64,000 nt of DNA from Piscinibacter sp. XHJ-5 (GTDB lineage: Bacteria > Pseudomonadota > Gammaproteobacteria > Burkholderiales > Burkholderiaceae_C), in NCBI RefSeq assembly GCF_029855045.1, contig NZ_CP123228.1:6448001-6512000 (forward strand), written 5' to 3'. Every line of letters begins with the position of its first letter. The first letter of the stretch is position 1. The notes under the pieces are model-generated. The model had not been told where the DNA came from and made no database searches. It saw nothing but the letters and a program-made list of their open reading frames with translations. Positions 24,615 to 37,729 of this stretch are shown here, one piece after another. The position numbers and the translations under genes were made by a program.

Positions 24615-25006
24615 CGTAGGAAGTCGAAGGTGTTGTCAAGGCATTCAGGCTGCAACCAATCTTGCAGACCCCTCAGGCAGTCATCAGCTCGCTCTGCTGC
24701 GGGGAGAAGAGGGAAATGCCGCAACGTGTACGACAGGCGGCGTGTTGTGCTTGTAGAACCTACGCCGCGCGATTGCAGCTCCTCAAACAGCCCTCGTGCA
24801 CGGTCGATTGCCGACCCCACTTCTCCGGGAAGATGTCTCGCGCCGGAGGCGAGCAACTCGTTTAGCGAGGCTGGCGTGGGGTACCGTAGCGCGAGCGACT
24901 TAGCCTCATCGCGACTTTCGACAGGAACAGCTGGATCCAGTTGTATGGCTTCCAGGAGTTCCAATCCCCTCCGCAACGCGCGCATTCGTTCTTCGGGTGT
25001 ACTCAT
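24611..25006 (-). CDS. BPSL0761-like small island protein
   Basis: The protein is 131 residues from ATG 25006; an upstream start at 25072 would add 22 non-conserved-looking residues. The N-terminus, STPEERMRALRRGLELLEAI, followed by VPVESRDEAKSLALRYPT, resembles the BPSL0761 family of small Burkholderiales proteins, which are usually shorter (~70-90 residues). No catalytic motif is visible. It is the last of a minus-strand group with 25176-25619 and 25616-26449. Confidence 0.55.
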   Translation of the reverse strand: MSTPEERMRALRRGLELLEAIQLDPAVPVESRDEAKSLALRYPTPASLNELLASGARHLPGEVGSAIDRARGLFEELQSRGVGSTSTTRRLSYTLRHFPLLPAAERADDCLRGLQDWLQPECLDNTFDFLR

Positions 25007-25175
25007 TTCGGCCTCCGTGGGGCGCGCGTGCGGAAGGAAGTCACTTTGCTGCCTGCAATCAAGATCATGCATTGGGGTGAGCCAAGGCGGGAGCGTTCAG
25101 TGGCATCCGGCCATCGCGTCATCACTGTGCTGTCCACGACAAACTTGGATTCCAAGGCCAACACGTCTTTCTCGA

Positions 25176-25619
25176 TCATCGGTGCAAGTCGGCAATGGCC
25201 TTTTGTTGAGCAAGTGAGAACTTCATGACAACGTCCGCAACCGCGGTGACGGCCGCCTCGACGGACCAGAACGATTCGTCTTTGTGCGTCCTGACGATTT
25301 GTTCCGATACATGCCACACGCATTGAACGTACAGACGCAGCATGCGAGCGTCCATCTTGTTCACCACAGGTTTGAGAGCCGCAACTCTCAATCGATCCAA
25401 GACATCATCGAGGTTCTCGCCGAGGTCTGAAGCGCCTCTCGCCATCGTTGGCAGACGTGGAGTGCGCAAAATCCGATTCGCGAGATCAGCGTCACCATCC
25501 TTCTTCGCTTGAATGAATTGTCCGAGTTCTTCCTCGTCGGCGCCGGCAGCTACGAGGCCGCGAAGCGATTCGGAAATGCCAGAAACCCAATCCTCAGAAG
25601 CGCTATGCCCCATGGTCAC
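25176..25619 (-). CDS. Hypothetical protein
   Basis: This is a 147-residue, predominantly helical, acidic protein with no family I recognise. The GTG start at 25619 overlaps the stop of the upstream lipoprotein gene (GTGA); an ATG two codons in is also possible. There is no signal peptide or membrane segment. Coupling to the lipoprotein gene suggests they act together. Confidence 0.6.
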   Translation of the reverse strand: MTMGHSASEDWVSGISESLRGLVAAGADEEELGQFIQAKKDGDADLANRILRTPRLPTMARGASDLGENLDDVLDRLRVAALKPVVNKMDARMLRLYVQCVWHVSEQIVRTHKDESFWSVEAAVTAVADVVMKFSLAQQKAIADLHR

Positions 25620-26449
25620 AGGCCATCGGACGGTGCCGACAAGGCGTCAATTCGAAGCCACTCGGTCAATGGTCGATTCGTGAGAACTCGGTAGCGTTCG
25701 TCGTACTGAACCAGAACCAGAGGCGGGCGAATGTCAACGATGGTTCCATTCAGCGTCCGATCGCCAATCCGTGGATTTTCCCGAAGTCTTCGCGTTGCGG
25801 CCCCACGTTTGGCCTCGCGGTCACGCGATACCGCAACGGCTTGCTCAGTGCGTTCAATCTCCCGTCTTGCGTACTCATCGTTGAACTCGACTGCTTGTTG
25901 CCTGGTGAAGAAGACACGAGTCACCCTGTCCACCACTTTGCCCTCAGACGTTCGCGCTTCGTTCTTGCCCTGCTCGCTGACCATCGCTGCAATCAGTTCT
26001 GCACTGTGAACATCAACGCAGGCCACTGCGTTGATCGGCTTCCAATCAATTCCACGCGCTTGTTCGGCGTTGCTCTTCAACCCAAGTGCGTCGTGAAAGA
26101 TGCTCACCGTGGGGTTTGAGCGGGCGAGTGTCTGTGTGGCATCGCTCTTGCCACCATGTGCCGCGCACCAGCGTTCAAATCTCGCGTTGCCCCCCGCGAT
26201 CGAAGCGCTCGCGTCAGGGTTGCCGACGACTTTCACTGCTGCGGTTGCGTACTGGGGCTGTTTTCGGGCCTCTCCGGCGAATGAGGCAATGAAGCCGTCC
26301 CAATCAAGCACGGCCTGCGGGTTGTTCGCTGCGCAGCCGGTAAGGACGGCTGCCGCTGCTGCGAGGTGGATCGTGCAGATAGGTCTGAAGACCACCCGCC
26401 AGCGACTGACCTTGGGCAGTATGTCCGGCATATTCATGCTCTCATCCAT
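25616..26449 (-). CDS. Putative lipoprotein
   Basis: The protein is 277 residues, with alternative starts at 26437 and 26431. A hydrophobic stretch ending in the lipobox LTGC (about residue 38) marks a lipoprotein signal peptide, so the mature protein should be anchored by its N-terminal cysteine. The rest contains no domain I recognise; the middle is rich in charged helices (EYARREIERTEQAVAVSRDR). It is transcribed divergently from the XRE regulator, and the C-box-like operator overlaps its first codons. Regulation by that protein is therefore likely. Confidence 0.6.
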   Translation of the reverse strand: MDESMNMPDILPKVSRWRVVFRPICTIHLAAAAAVLTGCAANNPQAVLDWDGFIASFAGEARKQPQYATAAVKVVGNPDASASIAGGNARFERWCAAHGGKSDATQTLARSNPTVSIFHDALGLKSNAEQARGIDWKPINAVACVDVHSAELIAAMVSEQGKNEARTSEGKVVDRVTRVFFTRQQAVEFNDEYARREIERTEQAVAVSRDREAKRGAATRRLRENPRIGDRTLNGTIVDIRPPLVLVQYDERYRVLTNRPLTEWLRIDALSAPSDGL

Positions 26450-26478
26450 GCGACTATTGTCGGTGGACTATAGTCGCA
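26449..26478. promoter_or_regulatory. C-box-like operator pair between divergent lipoprotein and XRE genes
   Basis: Two related dyads, GACTATTGTC (26452-26461) and GACTATAGTC (26466-26475), are separated by GGTG. Together they form a perfect 10-base inverted repeat at the outer edges (26448-26457 with 26470-26479). The layout, two GACT..AGTC boxes around a GTG, is that of operators bound by restriction-modification controller (C) proteins. The classic boxes are one base longer. A third partial copy, ATAGTCTGCG, follows at 26488. Confidence 0.55.
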
Positions 26479-26498
26479 TCGGCCGAGATAGTCTGCGC

Positions 26499-26774
26499 AT
26501 GTCGGGTGCGCGAAATCCTGTTCTGGTCGAAGCCTTTGCGAACATCGTTCGCGAAGCACGTCAGGAATCGGGGATTACCCAGGAACAGCTGGCGCACGAC
26601 GCTGATATCGACCGCACCTACATCGGTCTATTGGAGAACGGCCGCCGACAGCCTTCGTTGTCGGTGGTCTTCTCGATCGCTCACAGCCTTGGGCTCACGC
26701 CAGAGTTGTTGGTGCGTCGCACACGTGAGCGGGCAGTGCGTCTTGCTGCGTCTCCCCCAGGAACCGCCGTGTAG
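26499..26774 (+). CDS. XRE-family helix-turn-helix regulator (controller-protein-like)
   Basis: This 91-residue protein consists almost entirely of one HTH_3/XRE domain: ESGITQEQLAHDADIDRTYI is the helix-turn-helix and GLLENGRRQPSLSVVFSIAH is the typical follow-on. The start at 26499 is chosen because the protein aligns with XRE regulators from there; upstream codons in the frame are not coding-like. Its size and sequence resemble C proteins of R-M systems and small island regulators. The C-box-like operators lie 24 bases upstream, so autoregulation and control of the divergent lipoprotein gene are likely. Confidence 0.8.
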   Translation: MSGARNPVLVEAFANIVREARQESGITQEQLAHDADIDRTYIGLLENGRRQPSLSVVFSIAHSLGLTPELLVRRTRERAVRLAASPPGTAV

Positions 26775-26798
26775 TGGCGCCAGGGTCTGGCCGAGCCG

Positions 26799-27149
26799 TC
26801 AAAGGCCGGCGGCTATAAGCCTGAGGGCAGCCGCCTTAAACTCCGCGCGCGTCAGATGCATGACCAAGTCAATGGCGCCACCCCCACCCACGTGAGCGCG
26901 ACAGTCCCAGAATCTGGGTCCGGTGAGCAAGAGTTCGTAGTCAACACCGCCCACACTTGCGTGCCACCTGGAACTGCTTGTGTCCTTTATCGGAACGAAC
27001 GTCAGATCCATCTTGACGTGTTCGGCAATCGCTGCCAAAACTTGCGAGGCATCGAGCTGACGCCAACGTGTGAGGTGAGCTTCGCCGATAGGCCGGGAAT
27101 GCTTGATCATGACCATCCGATGATGGCACTTCGGTCGCAAGTTATCCAC
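26799..27149 (-). CDS. CHC2-primase-like domain protein (short)
   Basis: This frame has 116 residues from GTG 27149; internal ATGs near 27113 and 27107 are possible starts. The C-terminal half, RFWDCRAHVGGGGAIDLVMHLTRAEFKAAALRL, resembles the segment following the CHC2 zinc finger in primases of plasmids and integrative elements (GGGAIDLVxHL). The zinc-binding cysteines and any TOPRIM catalytic domain are absent. It is either a stand-alone primase-related island gene or a remnant of a larger primase. Confidence 0.5.
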   Translation of the reverse strand: MDNLRPKCHHRMVMIKHSRPIGEAHLTRWRQLDASQVLAAIAEHVKMDLTFVPIKDTSSSRWHASVGGVDYELLLTGPRFWDCRAHVGGGGAIDLVMHLTRAEFKAAALRLIAAGL

Positions 27150-27150
27150 A
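27142..27150 (+). other. Perfect DnaA-box sequence
   Basis: TTATCCACA, the consensus DnaA box, overlaps the GTG start of the primase-like frame. One isolated box is weak evidence for an origin. Between here and 27382 I see only a short dyad, GTGATCAAAGATCAC (about 27265), and no gene. Confidence 0.25.
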
Positions 27151-27382
27151 GGCTCGCGACCCCCTCCCCGGACCCCTCCCTGCTACTCGTCCATAGGACG
27201 AAGCCAGCCAACTCTGTCCAATCTGACGCTGCAATCAAGACACTCCACGGCAAATCAAGTCATGTGATCAAAGATCACTTTGTTGACCGAGGCCATGGAC
27301 CGAACTCCAGATGACGGGAATGCCTCGATTATCGCCTGCGCCGGCGGCTACCATGACGTCCACACGGGGCCCCCGGAAGCAC

Positions 27383-27410
27383 GAACGGCACGGGGAACAC
27401 CGTGCCGTTC
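27383..27410. terminator. Strong hairpin after the DUF2846 gene
   Basis: An 11-base perfect stem (GAACGGCACGG / CCGTGCCGTTC) with a 6-base loop lies 19 bases beyond the stop of the 27430 gene. No real T-run follows, so it may be a weak terminator or an RNA-stabilising structure. It lies close to the probable island/core junction. Confidence 0.45.
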
Positions 27411-27429
27411 GACGACCGGACGAGTCGCT

Positions 27430-27876
27430 TCAGCGCTTGCTGAGCGGCGCGCCGATGTAGCTCGTTTCGGCCAGCTGCTTCGCGCCCTCGGCGTTGTCCA
27501 CCAGCTCCGGATAGACGCGTCCGACCATCAGGCCGAAGCCGATGCTGGTGCGCACGTAGCGGATCTGGCCGGCGCTCAGCGTGAAGCTCAGCTTCTTCTC
27601 CACTTCGGTGGACGTCGCCACCTCGATCGGACCCGCCGGCAGGTCGACGAAGAAGAACCCGCCCGGCTTGGACTCGCCGGCGACCTTCCCGTTGACCAGC
27701 ACATTGGGCTGGATCGCCGCGCCCATCATGCTGCTGCTGCGGTAAACGTAGACACGCCCCTGGTCCGGCTTGAGACCCGGAATGGAGGAGGCCACTTCGG
27801 CGTGCTTGGGGCCGGAAGCGCAAGCGGTCAGAAAAGCCACCACCAGCAACAGCGCAACGCGATACAGGGTCTTCAT
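27430..27876 (-). CDS. DUF2846 family lipoprotein
   Basis: The 148-residue protein has a lipoprotein signal (VALLLVVAFLTAC, lipobox LTAC). The mature part matches the DUF2846 plan: GRVYVYRSSSMMGAAIQPNV, then a beta-rich segment with GGFFFVDLPAGP. Members are envelope lipoproteins of unknown function. It follows another lipoprotein gene by 2 bases, so the two likely form an operon. Its high-GC codon use fits the core genome rather than the island. Confidence 0.8.
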   Translation of the reverse strand: MKTLYRVALLLVVAFLTACASGPKHAEVASSIPGLKPDQGRVYVYRSSSMMGAAIQPNVLVNGKVAGESKPGGFFFVDLPAGPIEVATSTEVEKKLSFTLSAGQIRYVRTSIGFGLMVGRVYPELVDNAEGAKQLAETSYIGAPLSKR

Positions 27877-27878
27877 CG

Positions 27879-28268
27879 TCAGTCTTTCCTTTGAACGAGG
27901 GGAAATGAGGTTGCCAGCGGCAACGGGGAGAACGCTTTCTCGACCGGCAGGTAGAAGCCGACCAGGCGGTCGTCGCGCAGCACGGCGTAGGCCTCGTGCA
28001 TGTGGCGGCCCTCGACGGTGAGCACCGTCTGCGTCGGGCGCAGAACGGTGCCCTGCGGCAAGCTCCCGGCGACGGAAAATTCGGTGTGGGCGCGGATGAT
28101 GCGGGTGTAGTTCGACTCGAGCCTGACCTCGACGTCGTTGCGCAGCGTGTAGAGCCGGCCCGCTTCGGGCACCGACGCGTTCAGCTCCACCGGCTGACGC
28201 ACGACTTCACCCGCACAGCCGACGAGCACGGCGGCCACCAGCAGCGCGCTGCAAGCGCGGTATCGCAT
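27879..28268 (-). CDS. Putative lipoprotein
   Basis: The protein is 129 residues from ATG 28268, chosen because a GGGAGGAATC ribosome-binding site precedes it; longer frames upstream overlap nothing conserved. The signal peptide ends in a lipobox-like LVGC. The remainder is beta-rich with no named domain. It is first of a two-gene unit with the DUF2846 lipoprotein. Confidence 0.7.
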   Translation of the reverse strand: MRYRACSALLVAAVLVGCAGEVVRQPVELNASVPEAGRLYTLRNDVEVRLESNYTRIIRAHTEFSVAGSLPQGTVLRPTQTVLTVEGRHMHEAYAVLRDDRLVGFYLPVEKAFSPLPLATSFPLVQRKD

Positions 28269-28437
28269 GTGATTCCTCCCTCGTTTGTTCCCGGTCGGCG
28301 CCGGGCGATCTGATCTGGAGCGCGAGTGTAACGAGTGGCGTGCGCACCGCCTCTCATGGCTTCCCCCGTTGTGACGGCAGCGCGCGCGACGGCGTCCCGT
28401 ACCATCCCGGTCTCTCGCTCCCGCCGCCTGCCGTCCC

Positions 28438-30315
<1,878 letters not shown>

Positions 30316-30334
30316 GGCGGCGCAGCGCAGCGGC

Positions 30335-30955
30335 ATGTGGTACGTGCGACATCCGCAAGCCGCCGATCGGCCGGCGCTGATCGACATCTGCCTGCGCACC
30401 GGCCATGACGGCGGCGACGCACGCAGCCGCTACGCCGATCCGGGGCTGCTCGCCGAGATCTTCCTGCTGCCGTACCTCGAGCTGGAGCCGCTATGGTGCT
30501 GGCTCGGCGAGGACGACGCGGGCATCGCCGGCTACATCGTCGCCACGCCCGACACGCGCGAGTACGCGAGCCGCGGCGAGCAGCAGTGGTGGCCGGCGCT
30601 GCGCCGCCGCCACCCCCTTCCCGATCCGGATCGGGAAGGCCCGCAGGCGGATCTCACGCGGCGCGCGCATGCCGGCGTGCCCACCCACATGGACTTTCTC
30701 GACACGCATCCGGCCCACCTGCACATCGATCTGCTGCCGCGCGCGCAGGGACGCGGCCTCGGCGCGCACCTCATGGCGACCTTGCTCGAGCCGCTGCAGA
30801 CGGCCGGCGTGCCGGGCGTTCACCTCGGCGTGTCGGCGTCCAATCCACGCGCGAACGCGTTCTACGAACGGCTGGCGTTCGAGGTGCTCGAACAGGCAGC
30901 GTGGGGCCGCTGGATGGGGCGCCGGCTGGCGCTGCCGCCGCCGGTCACGGCGTGA
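30335..30955 (+). CDS. GNAT family N-acetyltransferase
   Basis: The protein is 206 residues from ATG 30335, 20 bases after recQ. The acetyl-CoA-binding motif A is visible as HIDLLPRAQGRGLGAHLM, followed by GVHLGVSASNPRANAFYERLAFEV, which is typical of GNAT enzymes. The substrate is not predictable. It may be co-transcribed with recQ. Confidence 0.88.
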   Translation: MWYVRHPQAADRPALIDICLRTGHDGGDARSRYADPGLLAEIFLLPYLELEPLWCWLGEDDAGIAGYIVATPDTREYASRGEQQWWPALRRRHPLPDPDREGPQADLTRRAHAGVPTHMDFLDTHPAHLHIDLLPRAQGRGLGAHLMATLLEPLQTAGVPGVHLGVSASNPRANAFYERLAFEVLEQAAWGRWMGRRLALPPPVTA

Positions 30956-31349
30956 TGGCCACCGACACGGTGGCGCTGTCGGCCTCGCTGCCGAAGCCGT
31001 CCACAGCCCGAGCGAACACCTGCAGCGAGCTGCGCCCGTCGGCCGGCGCGACGGCATTCCATTCGTAAGGCGCGCTGGTGTCGCTGCCCAGGAGCACCGA
31101 TGCGTTGCCGTCGACGCGGTAGAACGACACCCGGTCCACGCCGTCCTCGTCGGACGCCGCGGCGACGAAGCGCGCGGTTTGGCCGGCTTGCACGCTGACC
31201 GCGGCGGTGGTGAGGTTCACCGAGGGCGGCCCGTCATCGAAGTCGTCGCCGAAGCCGAAGTGAATGCTGCCGCCGCAGCCGTGCAGCACGCACGCCGCGG
31301 CCGTGAGCAACGCGGCCCACGACAGGGCGGCTCGGATCCTCGCGGGCAT
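30945..31349 (-). CDS. Putative lipoprotein with Ig-like domain
   Basis: The protein is 134 residues from ATG 31349. A signal sequence (ALSWAALLTAAACVLHGC) precedes a glycine-rich spacer and an ~85-residue beta-sandwich of bacterial Ig-like type (PPSVNLTTAAVSVQAGQ ... GVDRVSFYRVDG ... SLQVFARAVDGFG). Such domains bind carbohydrates or proteins at the envelope. It converges with the acetyltransferase gene, the ends overlapping by 11 bases. Confidence 0.65.
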   Translation of the reverse strand: MPARIRAALSWAALLTAAACVLHGCGGSIHFGFGDDFDDGPPSVNLTTAAVSVQAGQTARFVAAASDEDGVDRVSFYRVDGNASVLLGSDTSAPYEWNAVAPADGRSSLQVFARAVDGFGSEADSATVSVAITP

Positions 31350-31428
31350 GGGAACTATGCTACGACGAAACATTTCACCCCGGTGATGCGGCTGGGCCGT
31401 ATCACCTTCGCCATGAGCAGATCGATCC

Positions 31429-32070
31429 ATGCTGGCTCCCCGGCCTGAACCCGGCGACGACGAGCTGATGAGCGCCTATGCGTCCGGTGACGCCTCGGCG
31501 TTCGAGCCGCTGTACGCGCGCCACCAGGCGGCGCTGTACCGCTTCATCCGCCGCCTGCTCGGCCCGTCGCTGGCGGGGCAGGTCGACGAGGTGTTCCAGG
31601 ACACCTGGCTGCGCGTGATCCATGCGCGGTCGCAGTGGCAGCCCCAGGGCGCAACGTTCCGCACCTGGCTGTTCACGCTGGCGCACCACCGCGTCATCGA
31701 CGTGTGGCGGCGCAGCGGGCGCGAGGTGTCGCTGGATGCCGAAGACGACGGCGAGCCTTGGGAGCCCGACGCCGCCGCCTGGCAGCATTGGCCGGCGCCG
31801 GCCAGCGCCGCGCCGCACAGCGAGGACCTGGCGTTCTGGCGGCGGGCCGGCGAGCGCCTGCTGCACTGCCTGGACGAGCTGCCGCTGCCGCAGCGCAGCG
31901 CCTTTCTGCTGCACCACGATGACGGGTTGCCGCTGGCCGAGGTGGCGAACGCGCTCGATGTCGGCTTCGAGACCGCCAAGACGCGTCTGCGCTACGCGAT
32001 GAGCAAGCTCAGGACCTGCATGGGGGCGTACCTCGCGCCCATGCAAGGCCCCACCGGAGACACGCGATGA
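31429..32070 (+). CDS. ECF-type RNA polymerase sigma factor
   Basis: This 213-residue sigma-70-family factor of the extracytoplasmic-function class has region 2 in LYARHQAALYRFIRRLLG and DEVFQDTWLRVI, and region 4 in LPLPQRSAFLLHHDDGLPLAEVANALDVGFETAKTRLR (helix-turn-helix). An acidic linker of ~35 residues joins them. Its stop overlaps the next gene by 4 bases (ATGA), the usual pairing with an anti-sigma factor. Confidence 0.93.
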   Translation: MLAPRPEPGDDELMSAYASGDASAFEPLYARHQAALYRFIRRLLGPSLAGQVDEVFQDTWLRVIHARSQWQPQGATFRTWLFTLAHHRVIDVWRRSGREVSLDAEDDGEPWEPDAAAWQHWPAPASAAPHSEDLAFWRRAGERLLHCLDELPLPQRSAFLLHHDDGLPLAEVANALDVGFETAKTRLRYAMSKLRTCMGAYLAPMQGPTGDTR

Positions 32071-33077
32071 ACGGCGAGCGGCCGCTGCCGTCCGAGGACG
32101 CCGAGCGCGACGCCTGGCTGCGCGCGGCCTTGCGGCACGCGCCCGACGTCCACGTCGGTCCGCCGCCGGCGCTCAGCGAGCGCATCCTTCGCGAGGCGCA
32201 CGCAAAAGCGCCGGCGCCGCGTGCTGCATCGACATCGGCGCGCTGGTGGAGCTGGCTGGCGCGTCCGTCGATCGGTGCGGCATTTGCGAGCGTGATGGTC
32301 GCGACGGCCGTGGGCCTGATCTGGTGGGACCGCCCGCCGCAGGAGCACGCGCCGCGGCCCGCAGCCATCGCACCCGAGCCGGACGCCGCCCCCGCGCCGG
32401 CCGCTCCACCGGTGCCGGTGGCCAAGGCGCCATCGACGACGGCGACCGGGTCGACCCAGGCGCCGGCACCGGCCCTCGAGACGCCTGTCAGGCGCGAGGC
32501 GCGGCGTGCGCCGGCGCCCGCGGTCGATGCGACGGCCAAGGCCGCGGGCACGGCAGACGTCATGGCCGCCGCGCCCCCGCCGCCGGCCCCGGCGGCAGCG
32601 GCGGCCACGGTTCCGACACCCGCCGCGCCCGCTTCGCCGCTCGCCGAAGCGCAGCGCGCCCCCGCCGTGCTGTCGGGCGATTCGCGCGAGCTGCGCCAGC
32701 GGCTTTCGCTCTCGACCGAAACGGCGTCGCTGGCCGATCTGCGTGCCACGCTCGCCGTCGATGCTTCGCGCTGGTCGTGGCACCGCGGCGGCGTGGCAGA
32801 GCAGCCGGTCGGCGACCGCATCACCGGCTGGCTGACGCAGCTCGATGCCGAGACCGGCAGGCGCTGGCATCGATCGCCCGGCGCGGGGCCGGCCGGGTCG
32901 GGCGAGGACCTGGTGCTGCGCCACCAGGACGGCACCTCGCATCGGCTGGGCGTGGACAGCGGCGCGGCGCATTGGGAAACCCGCTCGCCGGATGGAACGC
33001 TGCGACGCTGGCAGGCCCCGCTCGGGGCCGCCGACGAGCGGGCACTCCGCGCCCGGCTGCAGGAGGCGACGCAGTAG
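32067..33077 (+). CDS. Probable membrane-bound anti-sigma-like protein
   Basis: This 336-residue protein is translationally coupled to the ECF sigma gene. The N-terminal ~65 residues are cytoplasmic (DAWLRAALRHAPDVHVGPPP ... SERILREAHAKAP). One membrane segment follows (IGAAFASVMVATAVGLIWW, about 72-90), then a long Pro/Ala-rich linker and a ~110-residue C-terminal domain. The topology fits an anti-sigma factor with a periplasmic sensor, but no zinc-binding HxxxCxxC is present. The assignment rests on context. Confidence 0.7.
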   Translation: MNGERPLPSEDAERDAWLRAALRHAPDVHVGPPPALSERILREAHAKAPAPRAASTSARWWSWLARPSIGAAFASVMVATAVGLIWWDRPPQEHAPRPAAIAPEPDAAPAPAAPPVPVAKAPSTTATGSTQAPAPALETPVRREARRAPAPAVDATAKAAGTADVMAAAPPPPAPAAAAATVPTPAAPASPLAEAQRAPAVLSGDSRELRQRLSLSTETASLADLRATLAVDASRWSWHRGGVAEQPVGDRITGWLTQLDAETGRRWHRSPGAGPAGSGEDLVLRHQDGTSHRLGVDSGAAHWETRSPDGTLRRWQAPLGAADERALRARLQEATQ

Positions 33078-33110
33078 GGGTGCGTCCGCCGACTCGGCGG
33101 CGTCGTTATC

Positions 33111-36056
<2,946 letters not shown>

Positions 36057-36068
36057 TCGGCGTCTCGT

Positions 36069-36091
36069 AGCCCGGATGCAAGCCGGGCTTT
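36069..36091. terminator. Hairpin downstream of uvrA
   Basis: A 7-base stem AGCCCGG / CCGGGCT with a 7-base loop is followed by TTTGA, 12 bases after uvrA. The GTAGCCCGGATGCAAGCCGGGC phrase also resembles REP-type intergenic elements. No second copy was noticed in the window. Confidence 0.4.
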
Positions 36092-36153
36092 GAGATCGGC
36101 GCAGCGCGATCCCGGAGCGCTGGCTAGACTGCGGCCAGCCTCGAGGAGACACC

Positions 36154-36759
36154 ATGAGCCTGACCGTCGACTACTACTTCGCTCCCGTCTCGCCATGGAC
36201 CTACCTCGGCCACCGGCGCTTCGGCGAGATCGTCGCTGCGGCCGGCGCGAAGGTGAGAGTGCTCCCGGTGGACCTGGGCGGCAAGGTGTTCCCGGTATCC
36301 GGCGGCTTGCCGCTGTCCAAGCGCGCGCCGCAACGCCAGGCTTATCGCCTCGTCGAACTGAAGCGCTTCAGCGACTTTCTCGGCCAGGCGATCAACCTGC
36401 AGCCCAGGTACTTCCCGATCAACGGCGACGATGCCGCTCAGCTCATCATCGCCGTCGACATGCACGACGGGACCGACGCGGCAATGGCCATCACCGGCGC
36501 CATCCTGCGCGCCGTGTGGGTCGAGGACCGCAACATTGCCGATGCAAACGACCTCGCCGCGCTGCTGGCGGCGTGCGGGCTGCCCGCGCGCCGGCTCGAC
36601 GACGCTCACTCGCAGGCGGTGCACGAGCGCTACGAGGCGGACACGCAGCAGGCGATCGAGACCGGCGTGTTCGGCGCGCCGAGCTACGTGATCGACGGCG
36701 AGATCTTCTGGGGCCAGGACAGGCTCGACTTCGTCGCACGGCGCCTCGCGCGCGGATGA
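36154..36759 (+). CDS. 2-hydroxychromene-2-carboxylate isomerase / DsbA family protein
   Basis: This 201-residue protein has the DsbA-like thioredoxin fold of the HCCA isomerase/kappa-GST group. It opens with [19 protein letters not shown], where the CxxC of DsbA is replaced by a serine motif, and ends with [24 protein letters not shown]. These enzymes use glutathione to isomerise aromatic intermediates; the substrate here is unknown. It overlaps the next gene by 4 bases (ATGA). Confidence 0.88.
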   Translation: MSLTVDYYFAPVSPWTYLGHRRFGEIVAAAGAKVRVLPVDLGGKVFPVSGGLPLSKRAPQRQAYRLVELKRFSDFLGQAINLQPRYFPINGDDAAQLIIAVDMHDGTDAAMAITGAILRAVWVEDRNIADANDLAALLAACGLPARRLDDAHSQAVHERYEADTQQAIETGVFGAPSYVIDGEIFWGQDRLDFVARRLARG

Positions 36760-37619
36760 CCCTCATGGGACGCTGGCTCGTGGCGTTGTGGCTGGCGGCC
36801 TGCGCCGCGGCACATGCCGAGCCGTATGCCGGCCCGCTGTTCGACGCCCACCTCCACTACAACGACGAAGCCCGGCAGCCGCATCCGATCGCCGACGTAC
36901 TGGCGCGCATGAAGCGCAGCGGCGTGCGCGGCATCGTCGCCAACAGCCGTCCCAACGACGGCACCAAGGCGCTGGCGGCCGCCACCGCGCAAACGCGCGC
37001 GGCCGGCGTGACGGTCGTGCCCTTCGTGCGCCTGTACCGCAATCGCGCCGACTACGGCAGCTGGTTCAAGGACGAGTCGATCCACGAGATGGTCCACGAC
37101 GAGCTCGCGCGAGGCACCCCCGCCGGCCCCTACCGTGGACTGGGTGAATTCCACCTCTACGAAAGCGCGAACGCCAATGGGCCGGTCGCGCAAAAGCTCA
37201 TGCGACTGGCGCAGGAGCGCGAGCTCGCGGTGCTGGCCCACGTGGACGACGACGCCATCGACCTGCTGATGGCCCACGCACCGAATGTGCGCCTGATCTG
37301 GGCCCACACCGGCATCGGCGGCGCGCCCGTGGCGCGCGTGCGCGCGCTGCTGGTCAAGCATCCGACACTGATGGGCGAGCTGTCCTACCGCCCCGGGCTC
37401 ACCGATGGCAGCGGCCGCCTGAGCGCCGACTGGAAGGCGTTGCTCGGCGAGATGCCGGAGCGCTTCCTGATCGGCTCGGACACCTGGGTCAATGAGCGCT
37501 GGGATTCGTACGAGACGCTGATGCGCCAGGCGCGTGCGTGGCTCGGCGACCTGCCGCCCGAGGCGGCGCGCAAGATTGCGTGGGAGAACGCGGCGGCGCT
37601 GTTCGGACTCGGACGGTGA
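36756..37619 (+). CDS. Secreted amidohydrolase family protein
   Basis: The protein is 287 residues from ATG 36756; an ATG three codons later is an alternative. A signal peptide ([15 protein letters not shown]) suggests a periplasmic location. Metal-binding motifs of the TIM-barrel amidohydrolases are visible: FDAHLHYND near the N-terminus, then [21 protein letters not shown] and FLIGSDTW. The substrate is unknown. It is coupled to the upstream isomerase-like gene. Confidence 0.85.
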   Translation: MTLMGRWLVALWLAACAAAHAEPYAGPLFDAHLHYNDEARQPHPIADVLARMKRSGVRGIVANSRPNDGTKALAAATAQTRAAGVTVVPFVRLYRNRADYGSWFKDESIHEMVHDELARGTPAGPYRGLGEFHLYESANANGPVAQKLMRLAQERELAVLAHVDDDAIDLLMAHAPNVRLIWAHTGIGGAPVARVRALLVKHPTLMGELSYRPGLTDGSGRLSADWKALLGEMPERFLIGSDTWVNERWDSYETLMRQARAWLGDLPPEAARKIAWENAAALFGLGR

Positions 37620-37729
37620 TTGTTGGGTTGGCCGCACGCGGCAACGGCATGGGGCTAGATGCGTGCGACATCTGCACGGCCGGTCGCCGGAGGCGTGTCC
37701 CACAATGGCGCGCTCCTCGCACGACCCGC

